From positions 1 to 34,217 of the forward strand of contig CAIKWU010000517.1 of the NCBI GenBank assembly GCA_903831155.1: a stretch of DNA of 34,217 nucleotides. Reading direction: 5' to 3'. Source of the DNA: an uncultured Planctomycetaceae bacterium. GTDB lineage: Bacteria; Planctomycetota; Planctomycetia; Pirellulales; UBA1268. Below the pieces are notes generated by a model. The model searched no databases and was not told the DNA's origin. It saw nothing but the letters and a program-made list of their open reading frames with translations. The position numbers were made by a program, and so were the translations under genes. Position 1 is the first letter of the stretch; each line of letters opens with the position of its first letter. Of the stretch, positions 7,594 to 16,430 are shown in pieces.

Positions 7594-10500
7594 TCAACTC
7601 TCCGGCTCGAGTTGCGGCTCGGCCACGCCGAGGGTGGCCTCCAACTCCTTGAGCCGGGCCCGTTCCTCCGGGGAGAGCTTCGATGTCGAGAGCCCGCGGC
7701 GAAGGCCAGCCTCCAGGGACGACTTGGCCGCATCGCGGTCGCCGGCCTTCAGGTGGGCCCATGCCAGGTGCAGGAACTTGACGTCGGTTGGCTGAAGGAC
7801 CGCCTCCTCGAAGTCGGCGACCGCCTCGGTGTTTTCTCCGGCCGCGAGCCGGATCATGCCGCGGGTATCGAGCAGGTCTGGGAGCGGTCCGAGTTCTCCG
7901 ATTGCAACTTCGATGAGCTTCTTCGCCTCGGCCACCGAATCGGGTTTGGCCAGATGGAAGGCCAGGTTGTTCGAGACGATCGCACGCTGGGTGGCTTCAA
8001 GGTCCGGCAGCGCGACGAGATCGCGATACACCTTTTCCGCGTCGTCCAGCCGGCCTTCGAGTGTGAACTTCTCCGCCTCGAGGAGCTTGATGACCACCGA
8101 GCCAGGGTCGATCCGCTTCGCCTTGATGAACCAGGGCTCGAGACGTGGCGCGATCTCCGCCGGCTTGTCCTGGACGCGGACCACCTGGACGGCCGTCGTG
8201 AGCAACCGCTCCAGCGGCAGGTCATTCCACCGCGTTTCCAGCAGATCGAGGGCCTCGTCGATCCGTCTCTGGCGGCCGAGGAACTCGGCGCGGGCGACGA
8301 CCCCGTCGGCCGACATGTCGGCGAACTGGGCGAGAACCTTGTCGGCGGCCTTGGGGAACCCGAGCTGCTCCATCAGCCTCGCCACGGCTGCAAGCTGCGC
8401 CGGCTCGCTGGCCGACACGACTCCGCCGGGCATGAGCTTGCGGGCCGACTCCTTCGCCAGGTCGCGGTTGTTTTCCGCGATCGCGAGTTTGGCCTCGAGC
8501 GCGAGCGTGATCGCGGCATCGGGCGTCGCCTTTTGGAGGCGGGCCAGCCAGGGCCGGGCCGCGGCGATCTCGCCGTGGTCGATCAGCTTTTCAATCAGCA
8601 TCGCCACGTAGGCCGGCGGCACGTTCGGCGCGGCGACCACCGCCACCAGGTCGTTGCGGGCCTCGTCCCACCGTCCCACCTTCTCGAGCAGCTGGGCCAT
8701 CATGATCCGCTGGCCCATCACGAGCGGCTGCCGCCGGGCGAGTTCCTCGAGCACCTTGATCGCCTGCTTCCAGCTTGCCGGCTCCGGTCGTGCGGTGAGG
8801 AGCTTGACCTGCAGCAGCGCGTCGTCGGTCGAGACCTCGCCCTTGTCGTCCACGTTGTCACGGAGCAGCGCCATCGCCCGCTCCATCTCGCGGAAGTTGC
8901 CCCGCTCCGCGATCAACTCGGCAAGAAGGCGACGGGCCCACGCCTTGGTGGCGACGGCGGACGATGAGTTGTCGGAAGAGGCGATCATCTTCTCGAGCGT
9001 CTCGCGGGCCGGTGCGACGCTGCCGGCTCGGACGAGGAACGCGGCGAAACCACGCTGCACTTCGAGGTTGTCCGGGGCGGACACCGCCGCCTCGCGGAAG
9101 GCTTGCTCGGCCTCGGCAGATTCGCCAAGAAGCTCGTATCCCTGCGCCAGCGTCATCTGACGCTGCGAACTCTCCATCAGCGAGCAGGCCTTCTCGAGCG
9201 AGCGTCTGGCGGCCGGCTTGCGGCCGGCAGCCGTCTGGTTCGAGAACAGCGCGAGCCAGACGTCTGAACGTTCCGGGGCGAGCTCCGTGGCGCGCGTAAG
9301 GATGTCGGTCGCCCGCTCCCGCCGCCCGGCCCGCTCCAGGATCTGCCCCAGCCAGAGTAGGTCGTCGGGCGACTCCGAATCGGGCCGCACGCTCCGCTCG
9401 GCGAGCGCCACCGCCTCGTCGGCCTTCCCGGCGCGGAGCTCCATTTCCGCCGAGATCCGCTCGATTCCCTGCTCGCCGCCGGATTCGAGCCGCGCCAGCA
9501 CCTGCTGGGCCTCGTCGAGCCGATTCAGCGAATAGAGCAACGCAACCAGCCGCCTGATGACCACCGGATTTGTCGGCCCCATGGCGACGGCCTTCCGCAG
9601 ACGCTCGGCTGCTCCCGTCAGGTTTCCGCGGATGGTTTCGATCTCGGCGAACAGGATCTGGATCTGGCTCCAGCCGGGCCGGTCGGTCTCGGCCTCGATG
9701 AGCAGGTTTCGGGCCTCGTCGAGGGTGCGGCTCTCGTCATCCGTGAGGGCGCTGTCGCCGTCCGCTTCCTGCCGCTTCCGCTGGCTGTCCCGGACCTCGA
9801 AGATCCTCACGCCCGCCTCCGCGACCCGGGTTCGTGCAGAGCCCTTGCCGGCCACTTGCGCCACGTCCTCGGCCGCCTGACGAGACTTTTCGAGGTCACC
9901 CTGGCTCATGGCAAGCTCGAGGACGGCCTCGCGGGCACGGATGTCGTCGGGCTGCCGCTTGGCCACGCCCCGCCAGAGCCGTTCTGCAGCCGCGGTGTCG
10001 CCTGCCGCCAGGTACACGCCGGCGAGGGAGACGAGCACGTTGGCCGCCTCGCCGTCGGGTAGCCCCTCGGCGAGCTTCTCCACCTCGGCGAGTTCGGCCT
10101 TGCCCGCGTCGTCGCCGCGGCGTCCGGCGACCTGCCCCCGAACGGTGAGCAGGATCGCGGACGCAGCCTGATCCTCTGGCAGCTTGGCGAGAAGCTCGTC
10201 GGCGGCCTCCGGACCATCGCTGCGGAGAACGAGCGTCACCAGCGCCGCCCAGACCTGCGGACTCGACTCCCTCGCGACCTCGCCTTCGAGCAGCTCGCGG
10301 GCCGCCGCCAGTTCTCCCTTCCGCACCAGGGCGTCGGCACGGAGCAGTGCGAGCTGCGGGGCGGACACTTCCGAGGACTGCTCCAACTGGTCGAGCAGGG
10401 AATCGACGGCGCTCCAATCACGATCCGACACCGGCCGCTTCGCCTGCTGCTGCATCCGCAGCTGCAGGAGCGGATACCAGATCTGCGGCACCGAGCCGAG

Positions 10501-11958
10501 CCGGTCCGGCGGCATCGCCGCGGCGATCGACTCGAACTCGGCGAGCGCCTCGTCGGGCTTGCCGGCCGAGGCGAGCGCGGCGGCCGTGCCCGCTCTGGCC
10601 GCCAGCGAACCGGGATCGTCGGCGAGCACGCGGCGGTTCACGTCGAGCTGAGCATCGAACTCCTGGAGCTGCGCGTGGCACTGCCCGAGATAGAGGTCGA
10701 CCTGCCGCACAAGTTCAGGCGATCCAATCACCAACGGCCGGACGGTCTCGAGCCGCGCCTTGGCGTCGGCCCACTTGCCCTCGGCGACGAGCAACCTGCC
10801 CTCGAGCAGCCCGACGGCGGGGCTCGACGTTCCATAGAGCTCCTTGATGCGGGCGATGGTCTGCGCGACCTGTTCGAGCTTGTTCTGCTGGAGCAGGGTG
10901 TCGGCCAGCATGAGGAGGAGGGAAGCCTTGCCGGGGAGCTTCTCGATGCCGTCGAGAAGAATCTGCTCGGCGTCGGCGAGGGCGCCCTGCTGAAGCGCGA
11001 CCGACGCCAGACCGCGGTAGGCCCGCTCGTCTTCGGGAGCCACGTCCCGCCCCCGCTGGGCGTGCGTTCTTGCGGCGGCGAGATCCTTGCGGGCGAGAGC
11101 CAGTTCAAAAGCCGCGAAGATGCTGTTGACGTTGTCGGGATCGATCTTCATCGCGGTGGCGATGTCGGCTTCAGCCTCCTCGAGCTTGCCATGCTGGCGT
11201 TGCCAGCTGCTGCGGGCGAGCCAGGCCTGCACGTCGCCCTTCTGGGTCTCGACGAGCTTCTCCAGAACTCTGGTGGCGGCGGCGTTGTCGTCCATCTTTT
11301 CCTCGAGGATCGCCGCGAGGATGACGTATGCATCGGTCGAGCCCTCCGCCTTGCTGTCCGCGTCGAAGGCGCGTTGCTCGAGGTCGAACCCGACCATCGC
11401 GGCCACGATCTTCGCGGCTTCGGCGAAGTCGCCGGCCCCGAGGAACGAACGGGCCATCAACAGTTCGATGTCCGCCACGCCGAGTGAATCCTGATCCTTC
11501 TCGTCGGCCGACGGCTGCTTGACCAGCCCCTGCTCGAGACGTTCCTTGAGAATGTCGAGGTGCTCGCGGGCGTCGGTCGCACGCCCGATCCGCAGTTGGA
11601 ACTGCGCCAGGCGGCGACGGAGGTCGTCGTTCTCGGGATTGCGACGGACGGCGGCCTCGAGCGTGTTGTAGGCCCGGCCGAGGTCGTTGCGGGTGGCGTC
11701 GGGCGCCTCGGCGCGGGCCAGCATCAGCTTGGCATACTCCGCGTAGGCCTCGTTGTCTTCCGGCCTCAGCCCGAGGTAGCGGCCGTAGATCTGGATGGCC
11801 TCCGCCGGCTTTCCCTCGTCGAGCCTCTGCTTCGCCAGCTTGGCCAGGTTGCCCGCGTTGCGCGACACCTGAAAGCGACGCAGCAGGACGACGCCGACGA
11901 GCAGGCCGACGACCGCCGTCACGAGGATGAGCAGGAACTTCAGGTTGATCCGTTTCAC
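7594..11958 (-). CDS. Giant membrane-anchored tetratricopeptide repeat protein
   Basis: The 1454-residue protein begins with a short basic stretch and one transmembrane helix (about residues 7-28, rich in Leu/Val). The rest is a nearly continuous array of TPR-like helices, for example AIQIYGRYLGLRPEDNEAYA near the start and AHLKAGDRDAAKSSLEAGLR near the end. An N-in signal anchor would place the solenoid outside the cytoplasmic membrane, probably in the periplasm. I prefer the GTG at 11958, which has GGAG about 10 nt upstream, over the GTG at 11982, which has no ribosome site. Repeats of this kind are seen in scaffolds for polysaccharide export and protein sorting, but nothing here fixes a function. 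No enzymatic domain is seen. Confidence 0.92.
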   Translation of the reverse strand: MKRINLKFLLILVTAVVGLLVGVVLLRRFQVSRNAGNLAKLAKQRLDEGKPAEAIQIYGRYLGLRPEDNEAYAEYAKLMLARAEAPDATRNDLGRAYNTLEAAVRRNPENDDLRRRLAQFQLRIGRATDAREHLDILKERLEQGLVKQPSADEKDQDSLGVADIELLMARSFLGAGDFAEAAKIVAAMVGFDLEQRAFDADSKAEGSTDAYVILAAILEEKMDDNAAATRVLEKLVETQKGDVQAWLARSSWQRQHGKLEEAEADIATAMKIDPDNVNSIFAAFELALARKDLAAARTHAQRGRDVAPEDERAYRGLASVALQQGALADAEQILLDGIEKLPGKASLLLMLADTLLQQNKLEQVAQTIARIKELYGTSSPAVGLLEGRLLVAEGKWADAKARLETVRPLVIGSPELVRQVDLYLGQCHAQLQEFDAQLDVNRRVLADDPGSLAARAGTAAALASAGKPDEALAEFESIAAAMPPDRLGSVPQIWYPLLQLRMQQQAKRPVSDRDWSAVDSLLDQLEQSSEVSAPQLALLRADALVRKGELAAARELLEGEVARESSPQVWAALVTLVLRSDGPEAADELLAKLPEDQAASAILLTVRGQVAGRRGDDAGKAELAEVEKLAEGLPDGEAANVLVSLAGVYLAAGDTAAAERLWRGVAKRQPDDIRAREAVLELAMSQGDLEKSRQAAEDVAQVAGKGSARTRVAEAGVRIFEVRDSQRKRQEADGDSALTDDESRTLDEARNLLIEAETDRPGWSQIQILFAEIETIRGNLTGAAERLRKAVAMGPTNPVVIRRLVALLYSLNRLDEAQQVLARLESGGEQGIERISAEMELRAGKADEAVALAERSVRPDSESPDDLLWLGQILERAGRRERATDILTRATELAPERSDVWLALFSNQTAAGRKPAARRSLEKACSLMESSQRQMTLAQGYELLGESAEAEQAFREAAVSAPDNLEVQRGFAAFLVRAGSVAPARETLEKMIASSDNSSSAVATKAWARRLLAELIAERGNFREMERAMALLRDNVDDKGEVSTDDALLQVKLLTARPEPASWKQAIKVLEELARRQPLVMGQRIMMAQLLEKVGRWDEARNDLVAVVAAPNVPPAYVAMLIEKLIDHGEIAAARPWLARLQKATPDAAITLALEAKLAIAENNRDLAKESARKLMPGGVVSASEPAQLAAVARLMEQLGFPKAADKVLAQFADMSADGVVARAEFLGRQRRIDEALDLLETRWNDLPLERLLTTAVQVVRVQDKPAEIAPRLEPWFIKAKRIDPGSVVIKLLEAEKFTLEGRLDDAEKVYRDLVALPDLEATQRAIVSNNLAFHLAKPDSVAEAKKLIEVAIGELGPLPDLLDTRGMIRLAAGENTEAVADFEEAVLQPTDVKFLHLAWAHLKAGDRDAAKSSLEAGLRRGLSTSKLSPEERARLKELEATLGVAEPQLEPES

Positions 11959-12114
11959 GGGGCGGACGCTCCGGGCCGGCACGCGGCCGGATTGATGGGG
12001 AAAAGGAGGCTGAAGCAGACGAGTCTACCAGCCCCCGAAACGCCGTTGCCACGCCCCAGGGGGCGGTTCCCGGGCCGCGGATTCCGGGCGACTGGGAAAG
12101 GGTTCCGGTCACAC

Positions 12115-12142
12115 CAAAGTTCTTGCTGCGAAGGGCCGATAG
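12115..12142 (+). promoter_or_regulatory. Sigma-28-like promoter upstream of the secreted Cys/His-rich protein gene
   Basis: The sequence reads CAAAGTTC-N12-GCCGATAG, compared with the FliA/sigma-28 consensus TAAAGTTT-N11-GCCGATAA. Thirteen of 16 consensus bases match, and the spacer is 1 nt longer. It is oriented towards the gene starting at 12237, leaving a leader of about 85-90 nt. The match is visible; sigma-28 use is inference. The remainder of the 278-nt gap between 11958 and 12237 shows no other recognisable feature. Confidence 0.4.
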
Positions 12143-12236
12143 TAACGATGGCGACGAGTTTGCCGCCTGGGTCGACCCTGCTACCGGGTGACCCAAAGCC
12201 GGGCCGACGCCCCGAAACGCCCCGAGGACCGCCGCG

Positions 12237-13112
12237 ATGAACCGCTCGACAACCGCCGCCCGACTCCCGCAGCACACGTCCACCCATGTGGCCGGTGGAA
12301 CATTCGCACTCGTGCTCCTGATGGCGACTGCCGGGGCCGTCGAACCAAGCGCCCTTGGGGCCCGCCCCGCCGCTGGCAGTCGGCAGGGCACCACTCGAAC
12401 CGTGGTCGACGCCGACGTCCGTCCCGCCGGCGGCGCGGTCTGTCGCGAGTGCGGTCCGGGCGGATGCCGTTCGGGCCACGCCAGGCACGGGCATCATCGT
12501 GACTGCAGGGATGGTGCGTGCGTGCCCTACTGCCCCGTGCGTCCCGGCACGTTCGGATACTACGGCACCCAGTGGCGGCGCTGGCCCGGCCAGGGAGTGG
12601 TGCCAGTCTCGAACGTGGAGGCTGCGACGCCTGTCCAGCCGCCGAAGTCCGCGATCCCGGACGCCGACGAGGAGTCGTTCGGGCCCGAGCCTTCCGACCT
12701 GCCGGAACCGGACGTCGGTGCAGGCGCTGGAGAATCGGCCGGTGAGCCGATCGCTCCCGAGCCCGATGCATCCCCTGCCGTCTCGCCCGTCGAGCCGTCC
12801 GCCCCCGCTGCCGAATCGCGGGAGGCGCCCCGCGAAATGCCGCGAGAGGACGCACAGCCGAGCAAGCCCGCCGACGCGGAGCCGGCGCCCACGAAGCCGA
12901 AGGACGACAACCTCTTCGACGACTCCGCGGCCCGCAAGGTGCGGCGGAAGATCCCGCTGCAGATCGGCGGCACCCCGCGGAATCCGGCCGAGTCCTCAGT
13001 GAGGGCGACCTCCCATGAGTCGGTCGTTCCCGGGACGGCCAAGCCCCGCGCGGTGCCGCGGGTGGCCTTCGACCCGCGTGCCGAGTCGGCGAGACTTCGT
13101 CAGGCCCAGTGA
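12237..13112 (+). CDS. Secreted planctomycete-type hypothetical protein with Cys/His cluster and GYYGTQWRRWPG motif
   Basis: I do not recognise a function. The 291-residue product has a likely signal peptide (hydrophobic 23-33, possible cleavage near TAGA-VE). After it come six cysteines (69, 72, 77, 90, 95, 99) mixed with four histidines (81-87), then FGYYGTQWRRWPG (106-118). The latter resembles a short Tyr/Trp motif that I recall from many planctomycete secreted proteins. The remaining half is a low-complexity Pro/Glu/Ala region with a basic patch, ARKVRRKIPL. The cysteines could form disulfides or bind metal outside the cytoplasm (inference). GAGG 9 nt before the ATG supports the start. 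A sigma-28-like promoter precedes it. Confidence 0.82.
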   Translation: MNRSTTAARLPQHTSTHVAGGTFALVLLMATAGAVEPSALGARPAAGSRQGTTRTVVDADVRPAGGAVCRECGPGGCRSGHARHGHHRDCRDGACVPYCPVRPGTFGYYGTQWRRWPGQGVVPVSNVEAATPVQPPKSAIPDADEESFGPEPSDLPEPDVGAGAGESAGEPIAPEPDASPAVSPVEPSAPAAESREAPREMPREDAQPSKPADAEPAPTKPKDDNLFDDSAARKVRRKIPLQIGGTPRNPAESSVRATSHESVVPGTAKPRAVPRVAFDPRAESARLRQAQ

Positions 13113-13131
13113 CCAACGCCCCGGCGAGGAA

Positions 13132-13213
13132 TGCGAGAGGCGGGAGTCGAACCCGCACGCCTTGCGGCACTGGAACCTAAATCCAGCGCGTCTGCCAGTT
13201 TCGCCACTCTCGC
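13132..13213 (-). tRNA. tRNA-Leu (anticodon UAG)
   Basis: Read on the minus strand, GCGAGAG (13213-13207) pairs with CTCTCGC (13139-13133) as the acceptor stem, and 13132 supplies discriminator A. The anticodon arm is CTGGA-TTTAGGT-TCCAG, with TAG at the anticodon positions, so it reads CUN leucine codons. A long variable arm (TGCC-GCAA-GGCG) marks a class II tRNA, and the T arm is GCGGG-TTCGACT-CCCGC. The 3' CCA is not encoded. It lies 38 nt after the HTTM gene on the same strand, so it could be read through from there. Confidence 0.97.
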
Positions 13214-13251
13214 GGAAATCCTGCCGCAAAGTCTACACGCCGCTTGGTCGG

Positions 13252-14757
13252 TCACGGCGGCGGGCCACGGCCGTCGGCGGCATCCAGCAGTCGCTCGAGA
13301 TTGCCGGCCCCGTGCTCCCGCGGGGGCCACGAGCCGAGCAGCACGTCCTGCTCGGCCGGGCGGGCGCCGAGGGTTCGCACCGCGAACCGCAGTTCCAGTG
13401 ACCTGACCTGACGCGCCGGCGGGTGGCGTTGGTTCCATTGCCTGGCGAGAGCCGCGGCGGTGGGCGGCCCAAACACGCTGACACGCGGGCGGGGCAGCAC
13501 CCACAGGAACTTGTGCCAGCGGTGATGCGGCAGGGACCAGAACCCGCCGTCGGGCCGCTCCGCATCGAGCGGCCGGCCGCCCCGCAGCAGGTCGACCACT
13601 TCCCCGTCCGCGAGCACCGCGCGACCGTAGGCCCACTGCTCCTGCCGCGGCACCTCCCCGAACATCGACCATTCCTGCGACACCCCGAGCGCGGTGATCG
13701 CGTCGGAGACCGGGCGGGGCAGGGGCGGCCGGCCCAGCAGGCCCCAGAAGTGGGCGAAGCTGATGGCTGCCAGCGCCGCGGCGGTCCCGCAGACCAGGTT
13801 CGCCGGCAGGCCGAGTCCGGCCACGCCGCGGCGGGATGACACACCGCAGCGGGTGTCCCAGAACGATCCCGGCACCAGCGCGAGCCAGGCGGTGATCCCG
13901 ATCGCGGCGAACAGGCCGACCGACATGGTGGCCCAAATGGCCGCATGAAAGAGCACGAACGCCCCGACGAGCCCTGCCCGGACACGCGGGCGGGGCACGG
14001 CCAGGAGAATGAACGGTGCCACGAGTTCGACCGCGACGACCGCCCACGTGATGGGAGCCGACAGCCAGCCCACGCGGGCAACCGCCATGCCCAGCCAGTT
14101 GCCGTGGTCGTGCACCGAGAGGGCATGCTGCATCGCCTCGCCCGAGAGCCACGAGGCGTTGCACTTCGCGAGCCCGGCGCCGAGGTAGACCGTCGCGATC
14201 TGGGTCACGAGAGCCGCCGTCGCCACCGAGCGGGCGGCGGCCGGTTGCCCGCGTTCCCCGCGGCGGAGGGCGTCGACCGACCAGGTCGTGCCGAGCGGCA
14301 GGAACATCGACCAGAACAGCATCGCGATCAGCCACAGGTCGCCCGCGTTCGTCGCGGGAGCCGTCCGCTGCACCACGCTCATGACCAGCACCCACGCCGC
14401 GGCCGTGCTGAATCGCGTCCAGATCCCGGCGGCGAGCATCCCGCCGGCCACGCCCTCGGCGGCGACCACCGCGCGGCCCCACCCGGGGGCGTCGTCGAGA
14501 AAGGCGATCGACCAGGCGGCGGGGGTGCCGTGAAACGCCCGCATCAGGTCGGGCGGGAAGAAGCCGTCCGCATCGACCATCAGCTGGACATCGCGGCCGC
14601 GGAGGATGCTGTCGGCGAGCACGACGACCCCGAGGCCGATCCGAAACACGCCCAGGCTTCTGACGTCGAGCGTGAACGAGTCCCGCGCGACCGCCGCGAT
14701 CACCCCGAAGAGCCGGGGCACCAGCGGCACGGCGCGACCACCCTCGGATGCGTCCAC
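13252..14757 (-). CDS. HTTM domain-containing membrane protein (vitamin K-dependent gamma-carboxylase-like)
   Basis: The 501-residue protein has several predicted membrane helices between about 30 and 340. It starts with SLGVFRIGLGVVVLADSILR (34-53), typical of the HTTM (horizontally transferred transmembrane) family related to the vertebrate vitamin K-dependent gamma-glutamyl carboxylase. It also contains LGAGLAKCNASWLSGEAMQ, which resembles the family's helix-plus-loop region. A soluble tail from about 345 includes QEWSMFGEVPRQEQWAYGRA and DGEVVDLL, also usual in bacterial HTTM proteins. The bacterial function is not established, and carboxylase activity should not be assumed. The GTG start at 14757 is preceded by AAAGG. 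The tRNA gene follows 38 nt downstream, and the gene is divergent from lpd. Confidence 0.9.
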   Translation of the reverse strand: MDASEGGRAVPLVPRLFGVIAAVARDSFTLDVRSLGVFRIGLGVVVLADSILRGRDVQLMVDADGFFPPDLMRAFHGTPAAWSIAFLDDAPGWGRAVVAAEGVAGGMLAAGIWTRFSTAAAWVLVMSVVQRTAPATNAGDLWLIAMLFWSMFLPLGTTWSVDALRRGERGQPAAARSVATAALVTQIATVYLGAGLAKCNASWLSGEAMQHALSVHDHGNWLGMAVARVGWLSAPITWAVVAVELVAPFILLAVPRPRVRAGLVGAFVLFHAAIWATMSVGLFAAIGITAWLALVPGSFWDTRCGVSSRRGVAGLGLPANLVCGTAAALAAISFAHFWGLLGRPPLPRPVSDAITALGVSQEWSMFGEVPRQEQWAYGRAVLADGEVVDLLRGGRPLDAERPDGGFWSLPHHRWHKFLWVLPRPRVSVFGPPTAAALARQWNQRHPPARQVRSLELRFAVRTLGARPAEQDVLLGSWPPREHGAGNLERLLDAADGRGPPP

Positions 14758-14802
14758 GGAAGCCTTTCTTGAACGGACGACCCCGTGAAACTACAACATC
14801 GC

Positions 14803-14839
14803 GGCCGCCGCGGACGATCCCGATCGCCGTCCGGCGGCC
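14803..14839. repeat. GC-rich inverted repeat in the leader of the first lpd gene
   Basis: GGCCGCC (14803-14809) plus GGACG (14812-14816) pairs with CGTCC (14828-14832) plus GGCGGCC (14833-14839), a 12-bp stem with a 2-nt bulge and an 11-nt loop. It lies in the 132-nt divergent gap between the HTTM gene and lpd. It could be an operator or an mRNA leader structure; no regulator can be named. Confidence 0.4.
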
Positions 14840-14889
14840 CCGCGGCGCGGTGATCGCGGCCGGGCCCACCCGTTGCAGGAGGAGTCGAG

Positions 14890-16317
14890 ATGCACGTTTC
14901 CGTGGTGGTGCTCGGTGGCGGACCCGGCGGCTACGCAGCGGCATTTCTGGCCGCCGACCTCGGCATGCAGGTGGCCCTCGTCGAACGCGACGAGCGGCTC
15001 GGGGGCACCTGTCTCCTGCGCGGCTGCATCCCGTCGAAGGCCCTTCTCCACGTTGGCCGCGTGCTTGCGGAGGCCCGCGAGATGGAGGAGTGGGGGATCA
15101 CCTTCGCGAAGCCAACGCTCGACGTCGCCGCCCTCCGGGCCCGGAAGGACAAGGTGATTGCAACGCTCACGGGCGGGCTCGCACAGCTCGCGCGGCGGCG
15201 AAACGTGACGATGGTCCAAGGGGTCGCACGATTTCTGGACTCGACCACGCTCGAGGTGGCCCCGGCGGCGGCCGGCGGCGCGAGCCAGCGGATCACGTTC
15301 GACCACTGCATCCTCGCCAGCGGCTCCCGTCCCGCCCGCGTGCCGGCGTTCGACATCGGCAGCCCCCGGGTCATGGATTCGACCGGCGCCTTGGAACTGG
15401 CCGACGTTCCCGAGTCGCTGCTCGTGGTCGGCGGCGGCTACATCGGGCTGGAGATGGGGACGGTCTACGCGGAACTCGGCTCGAAGGTGTCGGTCGTCGA
15501 ACTCACCGACACGCTCTTGCCCGGCGCCGACCGCGACCTCGTCAAGCCGCTTCAGAAGCGGCTCGAGGGGCTGTTCGAGGCGATCATGCTCCGCACGAAG
15601 GTGGTGAAACTCGAGGACACGGGGAAGGGCGTCCGCGTCTCGTTCGAGGGTCCTGATGGCCCGGCGACGAAGGACTTCTCCCGGGTGCTCGTGGCCGTGG
15701 GCCGGCGGCCCAACTCCGACGGCCTTGGTCTCGAGAACACGAAGGTCGTGGTCAGCCAGAAGGGCTTCGTCGAGGTCGATGGCCAGCAGCGAACCGCCGA
15801 CCCTCACATCCTCGCGATCGGCGACGTCTGCGGTGAGCCGATGCTCGCTCACCGGGCGAGCCACCAGGGCAAGGTGGCAGTCGAGGCACTCCACGGCGAG
15901 CCCGCCCTGTTCGCGCCGCGGGCGATCCCCGCCGTGGTGTTCACCGACCCTGAGATCGCCTGGGCTGGCCTGACCGAGCATGAGGCGACGGCCGCCGGCA
16001 GGAGCGTGGAGGTGAGCAAATACCCCTGGGCGGCCAGCGGCCGGGCCCACGCCCTGGGCCGCACCGACGGGCTCACCAAGATCCTCCTCGATCCGGAGAC
16101 CGACACCGTGCTCGGCGTCGGGATTGTCGGCCCCGGGGCGGGCGAACTCATCGCGGAAGGGGTGCTCGCCATCGAGATGGGGTGCTCGGCCAGTGACCTG
16201 ATGGACTCGATCCACCCCCATCCGACGCTCGGCGAGACGGTGGCCTTCAGTGCCGAGAACTACTTCGGCGTCGCGACCGAGATCTTCCGGCCGCGGGCCG
16301 AGTCGGCCGGCCGCTGA
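14890..16317 (+). CDS. lpdA: Dihydrolipoyl dehydrogenase (E3), copy 1, next to pyruvate dehydrogenase genes
   Basis: E3 reoxidises the dihydrolipoyl group of E2 subunits, passing electrons through FAD to NAD+. The 475-residue protein shows the FAD-binding GGGPGG (9-14), redox disulfide GGTCLLRGCIPSK (Cys41 and Cys46), NAD-binding VVGGGYIGLEMG, the second FAD motif ILAIGDV, and the C-terminal catalytic HPHPTLGE (442-449). The start is fixed by a near-perfect ribosome site, AGGAGGAG (14877-14884), 5 nt before the ATG. It heads the dehydrogenase cluster and is followed by aceE after 113 nt containing a hairpin. It probably serves pyruvate dehydrogenase, although E3 can be shared with the 2-oxoglutarate complex. 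Confidence 0.97.
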   Translation: MHVSVVVLGGGPGGYAAAFLAADLGMQVALVERDERLGGTCLLRGCIPSKALLHVGRVLAEAREMEEWGITFAKPTLDVAALRARKDKVIATLTGGLAQLARRRNVTMVQGVARFLDSTTLEVAPAAAGGASQRITFDHCILASGSRPARVPAFDIGSPRVMDSTGALELADVPESLLVVGGGYIGLEMGTVYAELGSKVSVVELTDTLLPGADRDLVKPLQKRLEGLFEAIMLRTKVVKLEDTGKGVRVSFEGPDGPATKDFSRVLVAVGRRPNSDGLGLENTKVVVSQKGFVEVDGQQRTADPHILAIGDVCGEPMLAHRASHQGKVAVEALHGEPALFAPRAIPAVVFTDPEIAWAGLTEHEATAAGRSVEVSKYPWAASGRAHALGRTDGLTKILLDPETDTVLGVGIVGPGAGELIAEGVLAIEMGCSASDLMDSIHPHPTLGETVAFSAENYFGVATEIFRPRAESAGR

Positions 16318-16349
16318 GGCCCTCAGACGGCGGCAGAGACGGTGGTTTC

Positions 16350-16377
16350 GGGCGTGGGGCAATCGCCCTAGACGCCC
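16350..16377 (+). terminator. Hairpin between lpd and aceE (attenuator or terminator candidate)
   Basis: GGGCG (16350-16354) pairs with CGCCC (16373-16377), and GGGC (16357-16360) pairs with GCCC (16365-16368) around an AATC loop, with one extra pair and a wobble between them. No T-run follows. It could reduce read-through from lpd or protect the end of its mRNA. The AT-rich bases at 16390-16410 might hold a separate aceE promoter, but no clear hexamers are seen. Confidence 0.35.
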
Positions 16378-16430
16378 CCACTACGACCCGAATAATCTGA
16401 AAAGTCCCCCGAATTTCCCCGGAGCCACGC

